64,000 bases of DNA from CBDCGJ01 sp965238305 (GTDB taxonomy: Bacteria > Pseudomonadota > Alphaproteobacteria > GCA-2731375), in contig CBDEHK010000001.1 in the NCBI GenBank assembly GCA_965238305.1, positions 4,340,001-4,404,000 on the forward strand. The letters run 5' to 3'. This document shows, piece by piece, positions 19,253 through 28,616 of this stretch. The position numbers and the translations under genes are program-made. Each line of letters opens with the position of its first letter. The stretch's first letter is position 1. Under the pieces are notes generated by a model. The model was not told where the DNA came from and ran no database searches. It worked only from the letters and a program-made list of their open reading frames with translations.

Positions 19253-19696
19253 ATGATCGTCGACACTCCCCCGCCCAGACAAGATCCAAAGCAAAAATCG
19301 CGATTGGAAGCCCGGGTAGAAGTGCGGTTCATCACGCTTTATTTGTTGGTATCTCTGGTCGCTTTGGCGATAGATTTTGGCCTCTTTGCGTTGATGACCA
19401 AATCCCTTGGCATCCATCACCTTGTTGCCAATCCGATTTCATTTACCATCGGCTCGATTTTCGCCTATTTCGGTTCGGTCCGATGGATTTTCGACAAGCG
19501 GCGCTTCGACAGCAAATCGGTGGAGTTTGTCGGCTTCGTAGTTATTGGCTTTGGTGCCCTTGTCGTCAATGAATTCATCATTTGGGTAGCGACAGACTTG
19601 ATCGGATTTGACCCGGTCATCTCGAAAGTATTTGCCGCCGGTGGCAGTTTCATTTTTAACTATGTCGCCCGTCGCTTCATCATCTTCCACAAATAA
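19253..19696 (+). CDS. GtrA family membrane protein
   Basis: A 147-residue protein with four membrane helices (about 27-45, 55-75, 88-108 and 120-138) and the GtrA family ending SFIFNYVARRFIIFHK. GtrA proteins are thought to flip polyprenyl-linked sugars or to assist membrane glycosyltransferases. The ATG at 19253 is preferred; a TTG at 19205 is an alternative. A GT-C-like membrane protein is encoded 2.6 kb further on (22311), but nothing links the two directly. Confidence 0.85.
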   Translation: MIVDTPPPRQDPKQKSRLEARVEVRFITLYLLVSLVALAIDFGLFALMTKSLGIHHLVANPISFTIGSIFAYFGSVRWIFDKRRFDSKSVEFVGFVVIGFGALVVNEFIIWVATDLIGFDPVISKVFAAGGSFIFNYVARRFIIFHK

Positions 19697-19730
19697 TTTG
19701 ACCGGCAATCGACAAAGAAGGAAACCGGAA

Positions 19731-20591
19731 ATGTTGGAACGTGTCGACCGCATGCAATTGGCGGTGCGAAATTTGGATGATGCAGAGGCCACTTTCGCAC
19801 AACTGTTTGCAGCAGAAACAAATCGCGACGTGCATAGCGATTATCTACAAGCCCAAAAAAGGGTTCTATCGCTTGGTGAAAGTGAACTCGAGCTTTGCTG
19901 CCCGACCGGCGCGGGACCGACACAAGATTTTCTTGATCGACGTGGCGAAGGTTTGATGCGCGCCGGTTACGCCACCAGCCGCCTTGAGGAATTAACAAAC
20001 CATTTGACGGCGATCGGAGTTCCCTACCATCGCGACCATGACCAGATTTATTTGCACGTCGAGCATACATACGGGTTTCCAATGGTAATTTCGTCGTTGG
20101 TCGAGCGGCGTCGGGTTGGCCGGATCAGCTTTTTTTATGAGGCGACCCACACGTTGGACACGGATTGGAAAATCGTCGCGAAACATCTCGCGAAACTGTT
20201 TCAACTCGACCGCGAAAAGTTTTCTGAAATTGGCAGCGCGCGCTTCGGCTATCAGGGCACTCTGACCCTGTTCGATCCGCCGCACCGCCTAGACCGCATT
20301 GAACTAAGCCAGGCGATGCCGGGGACTGACACAACGATGCGACGTTTCGTCGACCGTCATGGCGACAGTTTGTATATGTGTTATGTCGAATGTGACGATG
20401 TTGGCGGACTACGCGATCATCTGCTTGCCAGCAATGCCAGTTTGACAGCCAGAAGTGGCGCGATAGAGGATGAAAAAGAAGGCCTGTGGGTGCATCCGAA
20501 ATCCACCCATGGGATGTTGTTGGGTATCTCCCGTACCATGCTTGGTTGGGAATGGTCGGGACGTCCGGAATTGGTGCCCCCATTAGCTTGA
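19731..20591 (+). CDS. VOC (glyoxalase/bleomycin-resistance fold) family protein
   Basis: A 286-residue protein with two vicinal-oxygen-chelate modules. The first begins RVDRMQLAVRNLDDAEATFAQLF, the second is marked by GRISFFYEATHTLDTDW near residue 125 and IELSQAMPGTDTTMRRF near 190. Members act as dioxygenases, isomerases or binding proteins; the activity here is unknown. The ATG at 19731 is supported by a CGGAA and AAGGA stretch upstream. It follows GtrA by 34 bases and overlaps the end of the convergent EamA gene by nine bases. Confidence 0.75.
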   Translation: MLERVDRMQLAVRNLDDAEATFAQLFAAETNRDVHSDYLQAQKRVLSLGESELELCCPTGAGPTQDFLDRRGEGLMRAGYATSRLEELTNHLTAIGVPYHRDHDQIYLHVEHTYGFPMVISSLVERRRVGRISFFYEATHTLDTDWKIVAKHLAKLFQLDREKFSEIGSARFGYQGTLTLFDPPHRLDRIELSQAMPGTDTTMRRFVDRHGDSLYMCYVECDDVGGLRDHLLASNASLTARSGAIEDEKEGLWVHPKSTHGMLLGISRTMLGWEWSGRPELVPPLA

Positions 20592-21473
20592 CTCATATCG
20601 CGACATCGACCGATTGATCAGGTAGATCCCGAGCAAGACACAAAATAAACCGACGACAAATAGTGGCGAAATTTCCTCCCCTAATAGAAGAGCGCCAAGC
20701 AAGGTCGCAGTCATCGGCGCCACCGGCACGAATATCGCCGCACCGGCAGGTGACAATCTTCGCAATCCCCAATTAAAAAGATAAAAAGCAACCGCACCGG
20801 CTGGAATAGCCAGATAAAAAACCAGCATCCAACCTTTGGCGCTATAATCCGGCCAGGCCTGCAGCAAACCCTCCTCGACCGCTGTGACAGCGGTAAACAA
20901 AACTCCGCAACCCATCGCTAGAATTGTTACCGGCATCGTGCCGTAGCTGATTAACAGCTTCCCGGAGAGCGAATTGTAAGTCGCGCCACAGAGCACGGCG
21001 GCAACAAACAGTCCTTCGCCTACCCAGGTTGCTGATGCCCCATCGCTGGCGAATGCTTTCTCGCTCAAGGCGATTGCCACCCCCAAAACCGCCAGACCGC
21101 CGGCAAATAGTTTGCCCGCTTGCAATCTTTCTGTGCGGAAGACTGCCGCAATCGCCATTGTCAAAATAGGGATCAAGGCGAAAATAACGGCGCCACGCGA
21201 GGCTGGAATGATAGCCAGAGCGGAATTGATTAAGTAGTGGAAGACGCCAAATTGTAACAATCCGATAATGAACACGGTCGTGAGGTCGCGCCGGCGCCAT
21301 TGCCGGTATTGGCCAATCCGGATGAACGGCAACAAACAAACAAAAGCGGTGCCATAGCGCAAGAAAGCCAGCGTGCCGGGCGTCGCCTCGGCCATCATCA
21401 CCCGGGTCGCAACGAAGGAGCCACCCAGGAAAGCGGCAGACAGAAACACGGCCGCCTGCGGCAAAAATTTCAC
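20583..21473 (-). CDS. EamA/DMT family transporter
   Basis: A 296-residue protein with ten membrane helices in two EamA repeats, starting AAVFLSAAFLGGSFVATRVMM and repeating near residue 150 at EGLFVAAVLCGATYNSLSGKLL. Drug/metabolite transporters of this type export amino acids or other small metabolites; the substrate cannot be told. GTG start. A short basic or acidic tail RSMSRYESS follows the last helix. Confidence 0.88.
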   Translation of the reverse strand: MKFLPQAAVFLSAAFLGGSFVATRVMMAEATPGTLAFLRYGTAFVCLLPFIRIGQYRQWRRRDLTTVFIIGLLQFGVFHYLINSALAIIPASRGAVIFALIPILTMAIAAVFRTERLQAGKLFAGGLAVLGVAIALSEKAFASDGASATWVGEGLFVAAVLCGATYNSLSGKLLISYGTMPVTILAMGCGVLFTAVTAVEEGLLQAWPDYSAKGWMLVFYLAIPAGAVAFYLFNWGLRRLSPAGAAIFVPVAPMTATLLGALLLGEEISPLFVVGLFCVLLGIYLINRSMSRYESS

Positions 21474-21515
21474 GGTAAGTCTTTCAAACGTTGGCCGAGG
21501 TGATCCAAACGCACA

Positions 21516-22106
21516 TTATTTTGGCATATGGGCGTATATATTTTCTTCCGTCCAATCCCAATCGCCGCCTTTGCTGCGAATACTAAGGTCGAGACAGGAT
21601 GTGAATTTTCGGTTGAAATAAAGTGTTTTGACGACATACCAACCAGTTTTCGGGGCCTTTACAGTAACGGCACCTTCGGTCGCACATTTAAAGCGCCCAT
21701 CCTTTTCGTATACTTCGACGCCACCCAACCGTACCCGCACCCCATCGTTGGATTGGAATTCCAGATCATAGGTGCCGGCTTCGAAATGCATGTAGCCTTC
21801 GATAAAGGCAATGACATATTCGTCGGCGTCGCTGGTCAGGGTTTTTTCGCCGGGGCTCGTGTCGCCATACATGAAACCTTTTATGGTTTTTCGGTTTTTC
21901 GCCGATACATAGGAGCGGTACCCTTCCGCATCGTCGAGCCATCTTACCTCCCGGTAAACATAACCGACCGCCAGGCCTGGTTTCAGTTTATCCGCCGCCG
22001 GTTGCGGACTTGCCGGGCGCAATTTGATCACCCCACCAGCCGCCGCCAACGAAGTCCAAAGCGCGATTGCTAAAACCATCAATATTAGATTTCTCAATAT
22101 CTTCAT
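21516..22106 (-). CDS. Secreted PA14-like domain protein
   Basis: A 196-residue exported protein. The start at 22106 (MKILRNLILMVLAIALWTSLAAAGG) gives a clean signal peptide and has AGGGA four to six bases upstream; in-frame ATGs at 22142 and 22124 are alternatives. The segment FEAGTYDLEFQSNDGVRVRLGGVEVYEKDG is the core of a PA14 beta-barrel, a fold used for carbohydrate or protein binding. Phe/Cys-rich tail FTSCLDLSIRSKGGDWDW may hold a disulfide with an earlier Cys. No partner gene is evident; a short GTG-start transporter gene lies downstream on the same strand. Confidence 0.7.
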   Translation of the reverse strand: MKILRNLILMVLAIALWTSLAAAGGVIKLRPASPQPAADKLKPGLAVGYVYREVRWLDDAEGYRSYVSAKNRKTIKGFMYGDTSPGEKTLTSDADEYVIAFIEGYMHFEAGTYDLEFQSNDGVRVRLGGVEVYEKDGRFKCATEGAVTVKAPKTGWYVVKTLYFNRKFTSCLDLSIRSKGGDWDWTEENIYAHMPK

Positions 22107-22176
22107 CACATCCCTGCCACTCATTCTAAGAAGATTGGTCATTTATGAAGATATCATCGGGAAATGACTAAAAAAA

Positions 22177-22196
22177 GGCAAGCTTTTCAAACCTGC
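22177..22196 (-). terminator. Hairpin with T-run in the PA14 gene leader
   Basis: On the minus strand GGCAGG pairs with CTTGCC (one G-T pair) around a nine-base loop, followed at once by seven T. No minus-strand gene ends here, so it would act in the untranslated leader of the PA14-like gene or stop antisense readthrough. Weak stem, so only tentative. Confidence 0.3.
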
Positions 22197-22310
22197 CAAA
22201 CAAACGACCGCTAACCCTTTGAATTAAATGGAGGTCGGACAACAGATATTTGGTTCCTTTGGTGGTGTCATCTAGATAACATAACCACAAGATTGAAGGA
22301 TTGTCAGGAC

Positions 22311-23876
22311 ATGTCAGTTAGTTTTCGTCATTTACGCAAACCTTTGTTGTTTGCCTTGTTTGTATTGCCGATTGCCGGGTTTCTTCTATTTACGGTCCAA
22401 CTAAGCGTCGGTCCCACGGTGTTTCCACCAGTGGCTCATCTAACGGACGATTCCATGGTTACTCTGCGGGTCGCCGCCAATTTCTGGCGTTATTCGGTTC
22501 CCTATTTCAACGTGTCCGAAGCTGTCGCTGCGAATACTTCGCTGTTTTGGCCGATCATTATATCGCCGATATTTATGCTGCCTGATACTCGATTCGTTCC
22601 GGTCATTGTCATTTCCGTCATATCAGCAATGGCTATTCCAGCATTGACTTATTTCTTTGCAAAGCAACTCGCCAAACCGCACAAGAAGCTGTTGCTAATC
22701 ATCCTCATATGCTTTTCAAACTCAAGTTTAGTTTACGCAGCTACCGGATGGGAGCACATACCGCAATTACTGTCAGTAAATTTAGGATTTTTCCTTATAC
22801 TTCAGAATAAGAACGATGATTTTAGAAAATACATATTTGGAATATATTTAATATCTATCTCGTTTATTTTTCGTTCAGATATATCTTTTTTAACTATAGT
22901 TGTTTTTATTGGACTTATTATCGTTATTGATAGAAATTTATTATCAAAATATTTATTATATTTGTCTCCTATAGTTATAATACCCGTTACATATTTATTT
23001 CTAATGGATTATTACTATGATTCATTTGTGCCTAACACATTTTTTTTGAAATCTACAGGAATTGAAAATAGGATCAGTCTTGGCATAAAATACGTAATTA
23101 ATCCGATGAAATCAGGGTATGTACCGATTGCGCTGGTTTGTCTGCTGTGTGTATGGAAGAAATTGGACGTCCGCGAAAAAGTAATCCTAATTTCGTGTCT
23201 TGCACATGTTGTATTTATTGTTTTTATAGGTGGCGACGTATTCTCCGGCGGAAGATTTTTTCTCGTATTGTTGCCAATTACAGCACTATTACTCATTAAT
23301 CGATTGCCGTTGTTTATTCCGGCGTTAATTGTCTGCGTATTTTGCTTATATCCGATTTATCGGGTGGTTTCGCAAAAGATTTCCAAAGAACGAAGTGTTA
23401 TGGAAATATCTCTCGGTAATCAACTCGGATTGGCGACAATCATCAATCAAAGCTTGGTCCCCGAGGACGGGTCAATCGGGTTACATAATTTAGGTATCGC
23501 CTATCATTTACCGGACTTCCATGTTGTTGATTTTCTTGGTAAAGCCGAGCCCTATATCGCGCGATTACCCGCAAAAAGTGATGTCATTGGCCACAATAAG
23601 TGGGATTACGACTACGCACTTTCAAAGTACAATATCGCAGCCGTGCCGATCTCGGCCGCAATCTATCGAATGTCGCTTGAACTCGAGAGCGTAGAATTTC
23701 GCCACAAAGGTTATGCATTCGCCATCTTTGCGGCACAGAAATTGAATTCCACCGGAAATTTCGAGTACATCGGATCGAATAGACTTTGTTTTTCGAGTAG
23801 ATTTGGTCTTTTTGTGCGAAAAGATTTGCTCCAAAAGCTAACTAGCCACACATGTATTGCCAATAACAGAAACTGA
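22311..23876 (+). CDS. GT-C-like integral membrane glycosyltransferase (putative)
   Basis: A 521-residue protein with about ten membrane helices. After TM1 comes LTDDSMVTLRVAANFWRYSVPYFNVSE...ANTSLFWP, which matches the acidic-pair loop (DD..I..R.A.N....) and the TSxLW motif of GT-C enzymes related to mycobacterial AftB; GGDVFSGGRFFLVLLPI near residue 310 matches their GGDxxxxxRF motif. It probably moves a sugar from a polyprenyl phosphate donor on the periplasmic side. The middle third (22800-23100) is strongly A+T-rich, unlike the neighbours, a common trait of surface-polysaccharide genes acquired by transfer. Start chosen at the ATG 22311; TTG 22293 is an alternative. Confidence 0.65.
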   Translation: MSVSFRHLRKPLLFALFVLPIAGFLLFTVQLSVGPTVFPPVAHLTDDSMVTLRVAANFWRYSVPYFNVSEAVAANTSLFWPIIISPIFMLPDTRFVPVIVISVISAMAIPALTYFFAKQLAKPHKKLLLIILICFSNSSLVYAATGWEHIPQLLSVNLGFFLILQNKNDDFRKYIFGIYLISISFIFRSDISFLTIVVFIGLIIVIDRNLLSKYLLYLSPIVIIPVTYLFLMDYYYDSFVPNTFFLKSTGIENRISLGIKYVINPMKSGYVPIALVCLLCVWKKLDVREKVILISCLAHVVFIVFIGGDVFSGGRFFLVLLPITALLLINRLPLFIPALIVCVFCLYPIYRVVSQKISKERSVMEISLGNQLGLATIINQSLVPEDGSIGLHNLGIAYHLPDFHVVDFLGKAEPYIARLPAKSDVIGHNKWDYDYALSKYNIAAVPISAAIYRMSLELESVEFRHKGYAFAIFAAQKLNSTGNFEYIGSNRLCFSSRFGLFVRKDLLQKLTSHTCIANNRN

Positions 23877-23982
23877 TATCCGACTCACGCTTCACCTGCC
23901 GGCTCTCGCAGTTTGCTATGCAAACAAATACCACCTAATGCAAAAAATTCTGGCGTTATGCGCTTTTGTGCGGAAAGCGTAA

Positions 23983-24059
23983 TGGTGGGTCCAACAAGAT
24001 TTGAACTTGTGACCTCTGCCATGTCAAGACAGCGCTCTAACCAACTGAGCTATGGACCC
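23983..24059 (-). tRNA. tRNA-Val (anticodon GAC)
   Basis: A complete 77-nt cloverleaf on the minus strand. Acceptor GGGTCCA pairs with TGGACCC, discriminator A, CCA encoded. D arm GCTCAGTTGGTTAGAGC, anticodon stem CTGTC/GGCAG around TTGACAT with anticodon GAC, T loop GTTCAAAT. It decodes GUC. Confidence 0.96.
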
Positions 24060-24302
24060 ACGGGCGCGCAGAATGGCCGATCCAAGAGTGGAGGGCGATG
24101 CGCGCTTGCGGATATATGGGAAAGTGCCTCAGGACGCAAGCATTTCTATGACGGCAAGGTGAATATTTAGGCTTGAGGAGCGCTTGATTGGCGACCAGAT
24201 CCTGTTAATTTTATGCAATCACGGTTGGTGGCTAGCAGAATTCTATGCTAATTCTGACGCCAGCAGAAACAACCGGCCAGCAAGTAACCGTATATTTGAG
24301 TG

Positions 24303-25196
24303 ATGGACGCAGCTTCGATAACAGCAATGGCGGATAAGCAAGCGCCCCCGCCTTTTATCTTGGAAGAACCGCCGGGAGAGCAAGGCGCCGTGGTCTTTGC
24401 GTCGCCCCATAGCGGGCAATATTATCCTGCCGATTTTGTCGCCGAAGCAAATGTTGACCTGCACGCCTTGCGGCAATCGGAAGACAGCCATGTCGATGCG
24501 CTTTATGCCGCGGCGCCGGCCCATGGGGCACCGCTATTAAAAGCCTGTTTTGGCCGCAGCTACCTTGATCCGAACCGGGAACCCTACGAGCTGGACCCGA
24601 TAATGTTTCACGACCGCCTGCCGAGCCATGTCAATGCCAGTTCGATACGGGTCATCGGCGGCCTGGGCACAATTCCGCGTATCGTGTCCGATGGGGTCGA
24701 AATCTACCGCGAAAAGCTGAATTTTCAGGACGCAGAAGATCGCGTTCGCCGACTTTATCACCCCTATCACCAAAATTTACGCCAATTGATCCAAAATGCG
24801 GTTCGGCGCCATCGTTTTTGCATCCTAATAGACTGCCATTCCATGCCGTCTATCGGCGGACCGTTGGACCGGGATATCGGTGTTCGCCGCGCCGATGCAG
24901 TGCTGGGCGATCGGTTTTCCACCACTTGCTCGCCAAAATTGACGACTTTGGCCCAGAATGTGCTTGGCGATCAGGGCTTCAGCGTTGGGCGCAATGCGCC
25001 CTATGCTGGCGGGTTTACAACTTATAACTACGGTCGTCCCGGAAAAGGCGTGCATAGTTTGCAAATAGAGCTCAATCGCGCCACCTATATGGATGAAACG
25101 AGTTATGAAAAACTGGACTGTTTTGCCGAAGTCGCGGCGCGTTTGACAATTTTGATTGATGCGTTGGGTCAGGTGAAAGCAGAGGATTTGATATAA
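24303..25196 (+). CDS. N-formylglutamate amidohydrolase family protein
   Basis: A 297-residue enzyme of the N-formylglutamate amidohydrolase family. Family marks are VVFASPHSGQYYP near residue 30, RSYLDPNREPYELDP near 84, ILIDCHSMPS near 178 and HSLQIELNRATYMDE near 255, which carry the metal ligands and the substrate arginine. The known reaction releases formate from N-formyl-L-glutamate in histidine breakdown, but no hut genes are nearby, so it may act on another N-formyl or N-acyl amino acid. It is followed after eight bases by the lytic transglycosylase gene and they probably share a transcript. Confidence 0.88.
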   Translation: MDAASITAMADKQAPPPFILEEPPGEQGAVVFASPHSGQYYPADFVAEANVDLHALRQSEDSHVDALYAAAPAHGAPLLKACFGRSYLDPNREPYELDPIMFHDRLPSHVNASSIRVIGGLGTIPRIVSDGVEIYREKLNFQDAEDRVRRLYHPYHQNLRQLIQNAVRRHRFCILIDCHSMPSIGGPLDRDIGVRRADAVLGDRFSTTCSPKLTTLAQNVLGDQGFSVGRNAPYAGGFTTYNYGRPGKGVHSLQIELNRATYMDETSYEKLDCFAEVAARLTILIDALGQVKAEDLI

Positions 25197-25204
25197 GAGG
25201 AATA

Positions 25205-25969
25205 ATGTTCCTATTTGGACGAGTTATTTTGTTCGGATTGCTATTTGCGCTGGTGAGTGCTGCCGGTTTGATGTCACCAAAACTGGCCGTAAGTGCCACC
25301 GGGGATGCCTGCCGGGCGCCGATGGCAAAACTTGAACAGCGATACCGGGTCCCGCGTAATCTGTTAGGCGCCATTGGTCTAACCGAAAGTGGATATACCA
25401 ATCCAGAAACAAAAAAATTCGCGCCCTGGCCGTGGACGGTCTATTCCGAAGGCAAAGGCCGCTATCACGCCAGCAAAGCAGACGCGATTGCCGATGTGCA
25501 GGCGTTGAAACGGCGCGGGGTCAAGAATATCGACGTCGGCTGTATGCAGATTAATTTAAAATATCACCCGCAAGCCTTTCATAGTTTGGAGGAAGCCTTC
25601 GATCCAAACACCAATGTCGAATATGCGGCGCAATTCCTTGCCAAGCTGAAAACGGAACACAAATCCTGGGGCAAGACAATTGCGCGGTATCATTCCGCGA
25701 CCCCGAAGTTTGGTAACCGATACAAACAAAAGGTCATGAAAAACTGGAATGTCGCCCGCAGTCAGCGTCGGGAATTTCAGCGTCACGAAGCGCGCACGCA
25801 ATACGTGAGACGGCGTGATGATGCATTAAGCCAACGCCGGGTCCAGCGCGCCCATCGTCAGCAATTGGCCCTGCATTATTCCCGTGTCCGCGTAGCCCAA
25901 AATAACAAATTCCGCTCTTACATCCCCTCCCGACGCAAACCCAATGTCATCGTTAAACGGAAACGTTGA
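25205..25969 (+). CDS. Lytic transglycosylase-like (SLT) exported protein
   Basis: A 254-residue exported protein. A signal peptide (about 1-32) is followed by an SLT fold: catalytic Glu in GAIGLTESGY near residue 60, NIDVGCMQINLKYHP near 115 and TIARYHSATPKFGNRY near 160. It should cleave the glycan backbone of peptidoglycan with anhydro-muramic acid formation. The last 80 residues are highly basic and rich in Arg/Gln, possibly for wall or nucleic-acid-like polyanion binding. AGAGGAAT precedes the ATG at good spacing, inside a possible operon with the amidohydrolase. Confidence 0.85.
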   Translation: MFLFGRVILFGLLFALVSAAGLMSPKLAVSATGDACRAPMAKLEQRYRVPRNLLGAIGLTESGYTNPETKKFAPWPWTVYSEGKGRYHASKADAIADVQALKRRGVKNIDVGCMQINLKYHPQAFHSLEEAFDPNTNVEYAAQFLAKLKTEHKSWGKTIARYHSATPKFGNRYKQKVMKNWNVARSQRREFQRHEARTQYVRRRDDALSQRRVQRAHRQQLALHYSRVRVAQNNKFRSYIPSRRKPNVIVKRKR

Positions 25970-26186
25970 TAAACATCTTTGTTGTTTAATATTCTAGGCA
26001 TGGAAAATAGGCCGATCACGGCCTGGAGCCGGTCAGATTTGTTGAATTCACGATAAGTTATAAGATTGTTAAGTCGAAGTTGTTAAATAGTATTAGCATC
26101 TTGTATTTTCCAGCCGAAACTCACTAATCTATTACTCGCTGTTGGATAGAAGATAATCGCGAACATTTCATTGTAAATCGGAACAA

Positions 26187-28616
26187 ATGAACGACGAAAA
26201 CACGAGGGCTGCAATTGATATTCTGTCACGATCGCCGCGACAGCAGTTGGGTGACGCTCACTACCGTGAATTGGTCGAATGCGCATTGCAAGGCATTGTA
26301 GTTCATCGAGAATTCAAACCATTGATGGTCAACAATGCATGGGCTCAGATCTTTGGTTTCAGCTGCGTCGAAGAAGTCCTTGCGCTTGAAAGTATATTGC
26401 CCAATTTTGCACCTGAAGAGCAGATAAGGTTGCAGGATTACGCCCTTAAGCGACTGAAGAGTGAAAACGTACCTGACCATTATGTTTACGAGGGTGTCAG
26501 CCGAGATGGTCGGAAGTTATGGATAGAAACTTACGTTCGCCGCGTTGACTGGTCTGGGAAGCCCGCGATCATGTCTCTGGTGATCGATATCACCGAAAAA
26601 AGAGCAGCTGAAACCGCCCTGCACGACAGCGAACAGCGATATCGGCAAATTTTTGATACTGCCGATATAAGCCTGTGGGATGAAGATTTTACAACTGTGC
26701 ATGAAACATTTGTTCGGCTACGGAATGAAGGTGTGAATGATCTGAGATCTCATTTGAATAACCATCCTGAATTGATCGGCGAACTCGCCCGTAGCATAAC
26801 TGTCAATCACGTAAACGATGCAACCGTTCGGCTGTTTGAAGCCAGCTCCGCCGAACAATTGCTTGGCTCCCTCGATAAAATATTGCCGGAGAGCGCCGAT
26901 GAGCTGTTTTTAGAAGAGCTCGTTGCGATCTGGGAGGGGAGAGAAAGATTTCACGCCGAAGTAAATCACAATACATTTGCCGGCAATGATATCTGGGTGA
27001 TCGTAACGATGCCGATCCCAAAATCACCGGAAGAATTTAAAAATGTGCCGGTCAGTGTCATCGATGTGACCGAGAAGAAACGCACAGAAGAAAGACTGGC
27101 ACGGCACCAAGACGATCTTGCGCACATTGTTGAGGAACGCACGCGTGATTTACGCGATAGTGAAGAAAAGTATCGTGATTTAGTTGATGGCTCGGTTCAA
27201 GGTGTGATCGTGCATCAGAACGCGAAAATCGTCTACGCGAATGCGACAGCTGCTAAAATTCACGGATTCGAATTGCCACAAATGTTCGGGCTTTCGGTCC
27301 ATCGCCTTTTTCCCAAATTTGAACAGGAACGAATTTCCAAGTATCGGGATGAAGGCGGTGAAAACTATATCGAATTCCAAGCCCAGCGTCCGAATGGAGA
27401 CCTCGTTTGGATCGAAGGTTATGCGCGCAACATAAATTGGGAAGGCAAACCAGCGCGGCAAAATACCTTCGTCAACATTGATGCACGTAAAAAAGCTGAA
27501 CAAGAGTTGGCGGCAAGCGAAGCCCAACTTCGCGCTATCCTCGACAACTCGCCTCTTTCAGTCGACTTAAATGACATGGATGGTCGCCTTGTCCTTGCCA
27601 ATGAGACCTATGAACGATTTTTTGCAGCGCCGAGAGATCAATTTGTCGGCAAAACCCTTGCCGAGAATTACCCAATTGAAATAGCCACCAAGCTTGCGGC
27701 GTTGGACCGTCAAGTCATTCAATCAGGCAAAGCAGTGACGATCGACCACGAAGTGGTTCGTAGTCATTTGCCAATTGATTTCATCCGTATCACCAAGTTT
27801 CCGGTCTTGGATCAGCACGGTAAAATAACCGGCGTCGGCTGTTTCACAGTGGACACTTCAAATGAAAAAGCTGCCGAACTACGTCTATTGCAAAGTCAAA
27901 AGATGGAGGCAGTAGGCCAACTTACCGGCGGTATCGCGCATGATTTCAACAATATCCTAACCGCCATCATAGGCAGCGTAGGATTGCTCGGGGATGATAA
28001 TTTAAGCGTCGAGCATCGCCAAAAAAGTATCTCTTTGGCGTTGGGTGCTGCCACGCGAGGGGAAGATTTAACGAAGAGATTGCTCGCCTTCTCCCGACAG
28101 CAGGACCTTTTTGCAGAGGTGACTAACATTAATGACGTTATCCCGAATTTTTGTCAGCTGGCGGAACGTACAATTGGCGTCGACGTTGAAATTCAAACAA
28201 ATCTGGTGAAAGATTTGTGGCTAACCAAAGTTGATAGCGGGCAATTAGAGAATGCCCTGCTTAACCTTGCCATCAATTCACGCCATGCGTTGCCACATGG
28301 CGGCCGGTTAATGATCGAAACTGCCAATCGTGAACTTGATGAAATTTTTACAGATAAGCACGAAGAATTGACGCCGGGCTCTTATGTCACCGTTTCTGCC
28401 AGCGACAATGGCACCGGTATGTCAAAAGAAGTTCTGGAGCGCGTTTTTGAACCTTTCTACACAACAAAGGAAGTGGGCACCGGCAGTGGTTTGGGCCTAA
28501 GCATGGTTTTTGGCTTCGCCAAACAATCGAACGGGCATGTCTCTATTCGCAGTAAAGTTGGCAGCGGGACAAAGGTTACGATATTCCTGCCGAAAGCCGA
28601 AAATCTGTCTAACTAA
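26187..28616 (+). CDS. Cytoplasmic four-PAS sensor histidine kinase
   Basis: An 809-residue kinase with no membrane helix. Four PAS-like modules occupy about residues 25-140, 150-300, 330-450 and 460-570; the first and third are similar to each other. The HisKA helix has the phosphoacceptor His585 in LTGGIAHDFNNIL, and the ATPase domain has the N box ENALLNLAINSRHA, G1 DNGTGM, the F box FEPFYTTKEVGTGSGLGLSMVFGF. It should autophosphorylate and signal to a response regulator, none of which is encoded beside it. Its last four bases overlap the convergent MaoC gene. Confidence 0.92.
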   Translation: MNDENTRAAIDILSRSPRQQLGDAHYRELVECALQGIVVHREFKPLMVNNAWAQIFGFSCVEEVLALESILPNFAPEEQIRLQDYALKRLKSENVPDHYVYEGVSRDGRKLWIETYVRRVDWSGKPAIMSLVIDITEKRAAETALHDSEQRYRQIFDTADISLWDEDFTTVHETFVRLRNEGVNDLRSHLNNHPELIGELARSITVNHVNDATVRLFEASSAEQLLGSLDKILPESADELFLEELVAIWEGRERFHAEVNHNTFAGNDIWVIVTMPIPKSPEEFKNVPVSVIDVTEKKRTEERLARHQDDLAHIVEERTRDLRDSEEKYRDLVDGSVQGVIVHQNAKIVYANATAAKIHGFELPQMFGLSVHRLFPKFEQERISKYRDEGGENYIEFQAQRPNGDLVWIEGYARNINWEGKPARQNTFVNIDARKKAEQELAASEAQLRAILDNSPLSVDLNDMDGRLVLANETYERFFAAPRDQFVGKTLAENYPIEIATKLAALDRQVIQSGKAVTIDHEVVRSHLPIDFIRITKFPVLDQHGKITGVGCFTVDTSNEKAAELRLLQSQKMEAVGQLTGGIAHDFNNILTAIIGSVGLLGDDNLSVEHRQKSISLALGAATRGEDLTKRLLAFSRQQDLFAEVTNINDVIPNFCQLAERTIGVDVEIQTNLVKDLWLTKVDSGQLENALLNLAINSRHALPHGGRLMIETANRELDEIFTDKHEELTPGSYVTVSASDNGTGMSKEVLERVFEPFYTTKEVGTGSGLGLSMVFGFAKQSNGHVSIRSKVGSGTKVTIFLPKAENLSN

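Noticed and set aside
26000..26030. Terminator after the lytic transglycosylase gene
   Set aside because: AGGCC and GGCCT can pair around six bases, but no T-run follows and the stem is short.
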